A stretch of DNA of 27,857 bases from Byssochlamys sp. IMV 00236. Its lineage: Eukaryota > Ascomycota > Eurotiomycetes > Eurotiales > Thermoascaceae. Positions 1 through 7,542 of this stretch are shown one piece after another. Position 1 is the stretch's first letter, and each line of letters opens with the position of its first letter. Where the stretch lies: positions 1 to 27,857 of the forward strand of contig MSJH02000004.1 of the NCBI GenBank assembly GCA_001931875.2, in the 5' to 3' direction. The notes under the pieces were generated by a model. It made no database searches, had not been told where the DNA came from, and saw only the letters and a program-made list of their open reading frames with translations. A program made the translations under genes and the position numbers.

Positions 1-960
1 AAAGCTGACATAGTGTCCAGTAACTGTTCCTTTACTCATATGCCCAACACCATCTCCCCGTTTTCTCTTTTTATTGGATGGTGGCTGGGGAAGTCTAAGA
101 CTGCATTTGATTAGACCTTCAGCAGAAATCGCGCCTAAAATGGTTGTTGTTGTTGCTCGTGTTTTGGGAACTGTGACCACTGCCGGTGTACCTTTCTTTG
201 ACCATGCCATACTACGTTTCAAATTAATATGGAAAGCAGATTCGTCAAGAAAGACACAGTTTCTAGTAAAGTCCATGTCTGTATTTTCCCACTTACGAAT
301 CCAATACAAGCGCTCTTGAATCTTTTCCTCGCTGTTCCGGTCTATGGGTTGAAACCGAGCTTTTTTGAGAGACAAATTGCAATGTTCTTTTACAAAATCA
401 AACAAAGTACTTTTAGATACTCTTAATTCTGTGAATATTTGCTTTAACTTCTTCATTACTTCGTCTAGGACGACTGAAGGATTCTCATCAATGCACTCGA
501 GAATAACGGTTTTGTGATCCTCATGGAGAATACGTGGACGACCAGTCTTTCTCCGTTTCTGAAAGATACTATCAGGATCCCTTTCGTACTGTTTGGCCCA
601 GTTTTGTGCTGTACGAACATGAATCCCCAGTTGTTTTGCAGCAGCGGCCGCGCTCAGACATTTCTCAAACAACAGCTTGAAGAACCTCACTTTGTCCTGA
701 TCAGAATAGCGTGTATAATTTCGCTTCACTGATGTCTCCCTCATAATAACATCACTATTAGGACTTGCTCCCTTCTCTATCTGCATTGCCTCTACTTCTT
801 TCTCGCCCTCCAGAGGCAGTTGAGCTAAGTATTGTGTATGCGAGGTCAATGTTTCAAGACGAAACTGTTCCTCATCAACAATATAGTCCATTGGTTCAGG
901 TCGGCCATACTCGTCGACGACAGAGCCTTTCCCATTTTCAAATAAGAATTGAATGTTCAT
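1..960 (-). CDS. Tc1/mariner-like DDE transposase, N-terminal 320 residues, cut by window edge
   Basis: The frame from the ATG at 960 stays open to base 1 without a stop, so the left edge truncates it. Residues about 82-125 form a helix-turn-helix (LGIHVRTAQNWAKQYE), followed by a basic RRKTGRPR linker, as in Tc1/mariner-type and IS630-like transposases. A DDE_3-type catalytic core starts near residue 235, and FLDESAFH carries the first catalytic Asp (D239). The GTPAV segment follows, then a basic NKKRKR patch near 297 that could be a nuclear signal. The second Asp and the last acidic residue would lie beyond the window. A DDE transposase of this type would cut and paste its own element in the nucleus. 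The intact frame over 960 nt contrasts with the decayed relative at 2,027-2,813. Activity cannot be judged without the missing end. Confidence 0.85.
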   Translation of the reverse strand, partial: MNIQFLFENGKGSVVDEYGRPEPMDYIVDEEQFRLETLTSHTQYLAQLPLEGEKEVEAMQIEKGASPNSDVIMRETSVKRNYTRYSDQDKVRFFKLLFEKCLSAAAAAKQLGIHVRTAQNWAKQYERDPDSIFQKRRKTGRPRILHEDHKTVILECIDENPSVVLDEVMKKLKQIFTELRVSKSTLFDFVKEHCNLSLKKARFQPIDRNSEEKIQERLYWIRKWENTDMDFTRNCVFLDESAFHINLKRSMAWSKKGTPAVVTVPKTRATTTTILGAISAEGLIKCSLRLPQPPSNKKRKRGDGVGHMSKGTVTGHYVSF

Positions 961-1062
961 AATGTGCGATTTCTGGTGCAATTGTGAAAAAGAAACAAAA
1001 CGGGAGACGAGCATTTGGTATGCTCTTATATATCCAAAGATACCAAGACTTGTTGCACTACA

Positions 1063-1252
1063 GAACATTCTTGGCAGCAGAACATCTGATTTGCCAGCAA
1101 AGACGAATTTACATTTCGTACAACACGAAGTTTTGTTCTTGCCATCAGGCGAATTGATTTTCCATCAGCGCGAATTTAGTTTTCGTGCAACATGAATTTT
1201 GTTCTCAGCATTGGTGAATTTACTTTCTGGAAAGAGTGTACAAATTTCGTTC
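1063..1252. repeat. Array of degenerate ~22-bp direct repeats upstream of the transposase gene
   Basis: About eight units begin with GAA(T/C)TT- or GAAC-like sequence at roughly 1063, 1080, 1105, 1127, 1151, 1172, 1194 and 1215. Spacing is 17-25 bp, mostly 21-24. Core pairs include GAATTTACATTTCGT (1105) and GAATTTAGTTTTCGT (1172), and TTTTGTTCT recurs at about 1131 and 1197. The array lies 100-290 bp upstream of the transposase start. By analogy with other elements it could be subterminal transposase-binding repeats, but no element end or target duplication was identified. Confidence 0.6.
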
Positions 1253-1278
1253 TTTGACTGTTATTTTCAATCTCGTGA

Positions 1279-1572
1279 TCATAAAGTGGACTTAGGAAAA
1301 AAGAATTTTTTTATCTCTTTCTTACAAATATAGTTAGATCCTCCAAGTAGCTTGGAATCTTCTTTCTCCAGCTCGTACATGACATAAAGTCCGGTTATTG
1401 GCAGAACCAAGACATAGAATGTGGCCGTTCTACCAACAACCTGGACCCCCAGCACACCTTCCATGTTCTGGGCATCGAGAGCATTCTTGCAGAATATACC
1501 CACGCGAAGTAGTTCTCGACAAACCGAATAGTATCCTAAAATACTTGTTTTACTTGTAGGGAAACACCACAT
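1279..1572 (-). pseudogene. Unassigned 97-codon frame, probably a fragment of a dispersed Mucorales-type gene
   Basis: The translation has a protein-like composition in its first three quarters, with stretches such as RELLRVGIFCKNALDAQ and VVGRTATFYVLVLP. It ends in a low-complexity Lys/Phe tail. No domain is recognised. The sense frame is closed by a TAA four codons before the ATG, and the downstream end fades into A/T-rich sequence, so a gene fragment fits better than a complete gene. It sits between two transposase copies. It vaguely resembles segments of hypothetical proteins repeated in mucoralean genomes, but this is recollection and not a checked match. Confidence 0.3.
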
Positions 1573-2026
1573 GCACCAGAAATTAGACTAATACTACGAG
1601 CCCTACCTCTACTCATTACCTATGATGCCCTCCAACAAAACTTTTCAGCTTCTTGATTTGTTTCTTTTCAAGAAGAAGAAATAAAAAAGAAATGTTATTT
1701 CTTTATTTATTCTAATTTTATGTTGTCAGTTGTGTCGTGTTTACATAGATCATACATCTCTTAATTCTCTATTAATTCATTTTCAGCTAATAGACAACGT
1801 CAAATATTTGTATTCGTCATCCCTCGTTTATTAGCTCTTCTCTCAACTTTGAATAAAGAATAGTAATTGTTAGCTATTGACTCCTACTGTTCTTATACAC
1901 AAATACCAGAAATATAACAAGTTGATCAACAAAGATGCAAGAACACGTGTAATTATGATGACATCGTATTTTATACCAGAGAGAGTGAACTGGACAAGCC
2001 TTAGATTAGTAACGTGAAGTTGTAAA
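1573..2026. other. Intergenic stretch with no recognised feature
   Basis: This A/T-rich sequence lies between the unassigned fragment and the decayed transposase. No frame of convincing composition, RNA gene or repeat array was seen on either strand. A left terminal repeat of the second element should lie here, but no inverted copy of its right-hand repeat was found. Confidence 0.5.
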
Positions 2027-2813
2027 ATGATGTCTAGAAGAAGCGCTCGTAGTATGTATAAACAATACCGCTACAAAAATGATTGAATGGCCGCAAATTA
2101 TCGTATGGATCAGGCAATGGACTTTTTTATGCTACTGCAGGCACGAGTGGTGGACGTAATGGATTCACTCACTTAAAAGTTTGCAGATCTCAGTGTGAAG
2201 AAGAGCACGGTTCATAATTTTTCGAAGGCTGAATACAATCTTTCGTTCAGAAAACTGACTACTCAACCAGCTGCCAGAAATAGTCCAGCTAAGATTCAAG
2301 AGCGTATGAATTGGGTGAAAAAGTGGACTGCAACAGATATGAATTACCTGGAAAATTGCATTTTTGTCGATGAGTCTGGGTTCAATATTAACATGAGGTC
2401 CCCCAGTGGATGGTCATTGAAAGGATAGCCTGCTGTCGCAGCTACTGTCACTGGTCATTATTTGAGGTTTCTTGAAAAACCATGGATGAAATGAATTGTT
2501 TTCCTGAGTTAAAGAGCTACTACATCGTAATGGATAATGCACCTGCTCATATATTCGATCAAAATGACGAGACGATAGTTGCAGGGGGTACAAAAGTATC
2601 TACCTCCCTCCTTACTCTCCTGAGCTTAACCCAATAGAGCAATTTTGAGCAACTGTTAAAAATAAGGTTAAGCGTAGCTCGTTCGAAGCTACTGAGGATT
2701 TGACTACTCAAATTACTGAAGCTTGTAACTCTGCTCCTCATAAACGTCTGCAAGCATCTGTTCAGCACTCTGTCAATTGCTTTGCGAAGTGCTTACGCGG
2801 TGAGCCATTATAA
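2027..2813 (+). pseudogene. Decayed Tc1/mariner-like transposase with internal deletions
   Basis: One frame runs from ATG 2027 with stops at about 2084 (TGA) and 2174 (TAA), through the catalytic start ENCIFVDESGF, to a TAG at 2426. The second catalytic region (YYIVMDNAPAH, near 2520) and the last one (PYSPELNPIEQF, near 2612, then a TGA) follow in shifted frames. The remnant ends at TAA 2811-2813. Compared with the copy at 1-960, the helix-turn-helix region and about 50 residues after GxPAV are missing, although TGHY is kept. KIQER, KW.. TDM and the DES motif match the intact copy, so both belong to one family. With several stops, at least two frameshifts and deletions it cannot encode an active enzyme. 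Confidence 0.85.
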
Positions 2814-2854
2814 ATGTTACTTTTCAAATAAAAAAGATTTTTTTCATCAAGCGT

Positions 2855-2916
2855 AAAAACTGCCCTTTGGAATAAAAAAAAAACCACCCATTGGGAAAAT
2901 CAAAACCGCCCTTTGG
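2855..2916. repeat. Three ~22-bp direct repeats after the decayed transposase
   Basis: The cores TGCCCTTTGG (2861), CACCCATTGG (2885) and CGCCCTTTGG (2907) are each preceded by AAAAC or AAAC. They are spaced 24 and 22 bp apart and lie 48-104 bp beyond the pseudogene stop. Position and period resemble the array beside the first transposase, although the sequence differs. They are probably remnants of an element end. Confidence 0.55.
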
Positions 2917-3106
2917 CGCTGGAACGACTGTACTCTCTGCATGATGTCCTTTTGTTTGCTCCGGACCGGAAGCCATGACCGCGAAGTTAATATATATTTG
3001 AAACAGCGACATCTGCCCTAGTGGTAGTGAAGATGGGAAGGGTAAACAAAAAACGCACTGACAGTAATGAAGGGAAACTTCCTCTTTTTTTTGTACTTTG
3101 TACTTG

Positions 3107-3266
3107 GTGAGTGTCTACACTATAAAGAGGAGGAGATAGGAAAAAGAATGGATGGATGATAACAAAGAGAGGAGGGGGGAATGATGAAATGAAAAAAAGA
3201 ACAATGGATGGATACAAAAAAAAAAGGTGGACTACAAGATGACAGTATAATTAACATTATCCTTAG
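3107..3266 (+). promoter_or_regulatory. Probable 5' leader intron of RPL10
   Basis: A GTGAGT donor at 3107 follows a pyrimidine-rich stretch, and a TTATCCTTAG acceptor ends nine bases before the RPL10 ATG. The 160-nt interval contains several upstream ATGs, for example repeated ATGGATGGAT. Unspliced, these would interfere with initiation, which argues that the interval is removed. This is inferred from splice signals only. Confidence 0.5.
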
Positions 3267-3275
3267 GAATCAACC

Positions 3276-3920
3276 ATGGGTCGTCGTCCCGCTCGTTGCT
3301 ACCGTTACTGTAAGAACAAGCCTTACCCCAAGTCCAGATACTGTCGTGGTGTCCCTGACGCCAAGTTGAGAATCTACGATTTGGGTCGTAAGAAGGCTTC
3401 TGTTGACGATTTCCCTCTCTGTATCCACTTGGTCTCCAACGAATACGAACAACTCTCTGCTGAAGCTCTTGAAGCTGGTCGTATCTGTGCCAACAAGTAT
3501 ATGTCCAAGACCTCTGGTAAGGACTCCTTCCACATGCGTATCCGTGTCCACCCTTACCACGTCACCCGTATCAACAAGATGTTGTCTTGTGCTGGTGCAG
3601 ATCGTTTGCAAACTGGTATGCGTGGTGCTTTCGGTAAGCCCAACGGTTTGGTTGCTCGTGTCAACATTGGCCAAATCATCTTCTCTGTTCGTTCCAAGGA
3701 TTCCAACAAGGCTGTTGTCATTGAAGCCTTGAGACGTTGCAAGTACAAGTTCCCTGGTCAACAAAAGATCATTATCTCCAAGAAGTGGGGTTTCACTCCT
3801 CTTGATCGTGAAGACTACGTTGAAGCTCGCTCCAAGGGTCTCATCAAGCCTGATGGTTCTTATGTCAAGTTCGTTCCTCAAAAGGGTCGTCTTGCCGATT
3901 ACTTCAAGGCTATTGCTTAA
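3276..3920 (+). CDS. RPL10: 60S ribosomal protein L10 (uL16)
   Basis: A single uninterrupted exon encodes 214 residues, the normal family length. The start [19 protein letters not shown] and internal blocks such as [16 protein letters not shown] and KKWGFT are hallmarks of eukaryotic uL16. The protein sits on the large subunit near the peptidyl-transferase centre and the P-site loop, and joins late in cytoplasmic 60S maturation. Codon use is strongly biased (CGT, AAG, C-ending), as expected for a highly expressed gene and unlike the flanking transposon remnants. The minus-strand frame over the same interval is a shadow. The gene converges on the calcium ATPase gene, with 126 bp between stop codons. 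Identification is essentially certain. Confidence 0.98.
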   Translation: MGRRPARCYRYCKNKPYPKSRYCRGVPDAKLRIYDLGRKKASVDDFPLCIHLVSNEYEQLSAEALEAGRICANKYMSKTSGKDSFHMRIRVHPYHVTRINKMLSCAGADRLQTGMRGAFGKPNGLVARVNIGQIIFSVRSKDSNKAVVIEALRRCKYKFPGQQKIIISKKWGFTPLDREDYVEARSKGLIKPDGSYVKFVPQKGRLADYFKAIA

Positions 3921-3927
3921 ATTGTTC

Positions 3928-3937
3928 AATAAATAAA
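3928..3937 (+). terminator. Tandem overlapping poly(A) signals of RPL10
   Basis: Two overlapping AATAAA hexamers (3928-3933 and 3932-3937) lie 8-17 nt after the RPL10 stop codon. This is a usual distance for a short fungal 3' UTR. Confidence 0.6.
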
Positions 3938-4046
3938 CGACAGTTTTGGAAAAAAGAATACAGCATGAAAAAAAAGGGGACTTTAGATATTAATAACGTT
4001 GTCATGTGGAATATCAATTATTATAAAGTTGAGATAATCTATTAGT

Positions 4047-7000
4047 TTATTGAGTTTTCTTCTTCTTTTGAGAAATGACTGTGGGTGGAGCAATCCAGGT
4101 ACGAGTGATGAACTTTAATATTTCATCTATCAGCAAGACAGGTGCTGATATCCACAAGACGGCGATCCATTCATCCAAGTTTAATGGCACAATGACAAAC
4201 AGCTTTGTAAAGAAAGGAACATACAAGATCATGAAATGTAATGCCATAGACAATACAATCGATAACACCAAGTAAGGGTTGCTCCATAAGGGAAGTGTAA
4301 GCAAGGATTCATTTTCACTCAAACTATGCAAAATGGTTCAGTTATAAATCATTTTTCATGGACAAAAAGCATACCTGTTCATAGCATTAAACATCTCAAT
4401 CACTACCAATACAGATAAACTCATGGTAGTTGCCTTCATTGAGTATTCATTAGTAAACATGTCACATCCGATCTCTGGGAATAAGCTTGAACACTTGTGG
4501 AAGTGAGAAAGTTGATAGTAGGAGATTTGAGGTCCACCTGAATAATAGATAAACCACCAAACATAACCAAAGACGGTGGCAACACCAACATAGATACCAA
4601 CAGCCATGTATCTGAAAAAGAGCCAGCCGCCGACCAGAGGTTCCTTGGAACTACGAGGAGGGCGTCTCATAATGTCGTGATCAGGAGGGTTAAATCCAAG
4701 GGCGGTAGCGGGAAGACCATCAGTAACTAAATTGACCCAGAGCAACTGAACAGGAATGAGAGCTTCTGGCAATCCCAAGAGAACGGTTAAGAAGATGGAT
4801 ACAACTTCACCAATGTTGGAAGAAATCAAGTAACGAATGAATTGCTTGGTGTTATTGTAAATGCTTCTGCCTTCTTCCACAGCCTTTTCAATCGTAGCAA
4901 AGTTGTCATCGGCCAAAACCATATCTGCTGCCAATTTGGCTACATCAGTTCCAGAACCCATGGCAACACCAATATCAGCCTTCTTTAAGGCAGGTGCATC
5001 ATTGACACCATCGCCTGTCATGGCCACAATTTCACCGTTGGTCTTTAACAAATCAACCAGTTCTTGCTTATGTGCAGGTTCAGTACGTGTGAACAGACTG
5101 GCAACCTTGATAGCCTCTAGCTTTTGAGCAGGTGTAAGCATATCAAACTCGCGGCCTGTGTAGCTTTTGCCTGTTAAATCTTCATCAGGTTCAAAGACAC
5201 CGATCTGTCGACAGATTGCCTCTGCGGTATTCTTGTGGTCACCCGTGATCACAATGACGCGAATACCGGCTGTCTTACATTTTTCGATAGAGTCAGCAAC
5301 TTCTGGACGAGGAGGATCCATCATGGCGACGAGACCCAGGAAAACCATGTTTTGTTCATAGCTTGCAAAGGTGGTCTGATCTTTCAGGTTGAGGTTATCG
5401 GGGTTGACGTTTTCGAGCTTAGCAAGGGCCATACAGCGAAGAGCCATTGTTTGACCATACTCTTTAATCTTCTTGTTGATAGATTCACGAATAGCGGCCG
5501 TAATAGGGACAGGTTGAGATGTTTCTGACACGCGAACCCAGGCACAGCGATCAAGGATGGATTCGGGAGCACCCTTGACGAGCAAAGCATTGGTATCTGT
5601 AAGTACAGACATTGACTTACGGTCACGAGTGAATTCCAATGTAGCTTTACGTTGAATCTTTTGAGCAAAGTAGTCATTACAGGCTGTTGAGCGCTTTGAT
5701 TTAGAAAGAGTGGTCAATTGGCTGTTGTATGATGGATCAGTCGTGCCAAGTTTTTCAACAAGAACTTGAAGAGCAGCTTCAGTAGGCTCACCCACCGCTG
5801 CATAACTATCAGATGATTCGTCATAGGCAATACGTGAATCGTTACAAAGAGAACAGACAAGGGCGATATCATGAATAATAGAGCCTTGGCTCACTTGAAC
5901 AGCAGGCTTAACAGCGTTGGGAATGGGTTCAAAGCTTGTGCCTTCAATTTCCAGTTCGTTCAATTGACCATTGGAGTCGCCAACAAAGGCTACTCTTGAG
6001 ACACTCATTTGGTTTGTAGTCAAGGTACCTGTCTTGTCTGAACAAATAACGCTTGTGCATCCCAAGGTTTCTACACTAGGCAAGCTACGAACAATGGCAC
6101 CGCATTTGGCCATCTTTTTTGTACCGAGAGCCAAACAAGCCGTAATGACAGCAGCCAATCCTTCGGGAATAGCAGCGACTGCCAAAGCAACAGCGATCTT
6201 GAAGTAATAGACAGCACCATCTAACCAGCCCTTGTGTGAGGAATCATTAAAGTGACGGATGTTGACAAGCCAGACAAGCACACAAATAACAGAGATCACC
6301 TTGGCCAACATATCACCAAAATCATCCAGTTTGCGTTTCAAGGGCGTCTTTTCAGAGATTTGAGCAGAGATAGATGTATGAATATCACCAATAGCTGTGG
6401 CAACACCGGTTTTGACGACTATAGCTCTGGCCTTTCCTAAAACACAAGTGGTACCAGAGAAAACGATGTTACACTGATCTTGATTGACAGCATGTTCATC
6501 ATGAATAGGGTCGACTTGTTTTTCAACACTGACAGATTCACCTGTCAACAAGGCTTGGTCCACACGAAAGACGCTAGTTGTGATAGATAGGATGCGAGCA
6601 TCGGCAGGTACTTTATCTCCCACACTCAAGTCAATAATGTCACCAGGCACAAGTTCTTCAGATCGTACTTTACGAATCGTGCCGTCACGAAGCACCTTGG
6701 CTTCATCGGGTGAGTATTCACGTAAAGCATCAATGGCCTTTTCGGCACTAGTTTCTTGCAAGACACCAACTGTCGCGTTGGCAATTAAGATGATAAGAAT
6801 GACAATAGGTTCTACAAATGCTGTTGAAGTGCTTTCTTCACTTTCAAAAAGGGCTAATACAAAAGAGATAACGGCTGCTCCCAATAAAATCAGTACGAGT
6901 TGATCCTTAAACTGTTCGATAATGAGTTTATAAAGTGGCGTAGGCTCTTCTTCAGGCAATTCTATAAAGCCTGTATTAATAACAAATAAACATGATAACA

Positions 7001-7130
7001 CTCTCTACTTGCCATTCTTTCCATATTTTGCTCGAAGTTGCTCTACTTGGCTTTTCGTCAGACCGTAACTTTTATCCACATTGAAAAAGGAACACACCTC
7101 TTCGGGTGTTTTGACAAAAGAATTGTCCAT
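4047..7130 (-). CDS. SERCA-type P2A calcium-transporting ATPase, three exons
   Basis: The model is 7130-7013, 6970-4375 and 4323-4047, giving 996 residues in frame. It pumps Ca2+ from cytosol into the ER or another internal store at the cost of ATP. Motifs fall at the same numbers as in animal SERCA: TGES 182-185 (actuator), PEGL 308-311 (M4 site), phosphorylated DKTGT 351-355, then KGAPE and TGDGVNDAP. The N terminus reads [16 protein letters not shown], with [17 protein letters not shown] after the first junction. Intron 2 (4324-4374) is GT-AG and joins MFNAMNS to LSENESLL, as in the family. Intron 1 (6971-7012) works only with a GC donor, GCAAGT, because every GT donor gives a stop or frameshift. 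The C terminus ends KKTQ, which fits a KKXX ER-retrieval signal. Specificity for Ca2+ over Mn2+ is inferred from the SERCA-like layout. Confidence 0.95.
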
Positions 7131-7542
7131 TCCTTATGTGTTTTTTAATAAAAGAAAAAAGAAGTAAAAAAAGGGAATTAATAAGCTTCTGTTTGCGGTA
7201 AAACAATATTTAGGTTACTTTCCAATGCGTTCTTTGAAAATCACGACGAGTTGCGCCAATAAAAAATGAAAACGTTCTCCTTCATTGTTTTTTTTTTTCA
7301 ATTTGGCCATAGTTCAATGATCTCTTTTTTGTAATCTACAAGAATTTGACAATAAGAAGTCAAGATACCTATAAAAAGGAGATTCGAGTTATTCAAGTCT
7401 TTTGGTTTCCATAGGAACCAATTTGTAAGGATCATCTCGTACTGCTACACACACATGACGAATTGATTGCGCAAGTCAAAAAAAAAAGTCGGGCCAATTC
7501 TTTAGAGTTCTAGAAAGGGAAATTTCTTTCAAAAAATGATTA
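7131..7542. other. Intergenic region between KAP104 and the calcium ATPase
   Basis: Both neighbours are read on the minus strand, so this holds the KAP104 3' end and the ATPase promoter and leader. It is A/T-rich with homopolymers. Short minus-strand runs near 7380-7480 and 7290-7390 have protein-like composition but are interrupted by stops. No gene is called. Confidence 0.5.

Noticed and set aside
644..651. GCGGCCGC octamer suggesting a cloning junction
   Set aside because: It encodes part of an Ala-rich HTH segment in the uninterrupted transposase frame and needs no vector explanation.
2855..2916. CRISPR-like array
   Set aside because: There are only three degenerate cores with A-rich spacers, in a fungal genome next to a transposase relic. 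A transposon-end or promoter repeat fits better.
2824..3217. Two short minus-strand frames upstream of RPL10
   Set aside because: They are low-complexity Phe/Pro/Ser translations of A/G-rich leader and repeat sequence, with no domain.
3270..3929. 219-codon minus-strand frame fully overlapping RPL10
   Set aside because: It is the antisense shadow of a highly codon-biased ribosomal-protein gene. Its Thr/Val/Leu-rich translation follows directly from the sense codons.
7380..7480. Minus-strand stretch reading SIRHVCVAVRDDPYKLVP, and a neighbouring 45-codon frame to about 7305
   Set aside because: The composition is suggestive, but a stop lies directly before it and another after it. No splice model joins it to KAP104 or to a complete small gene.
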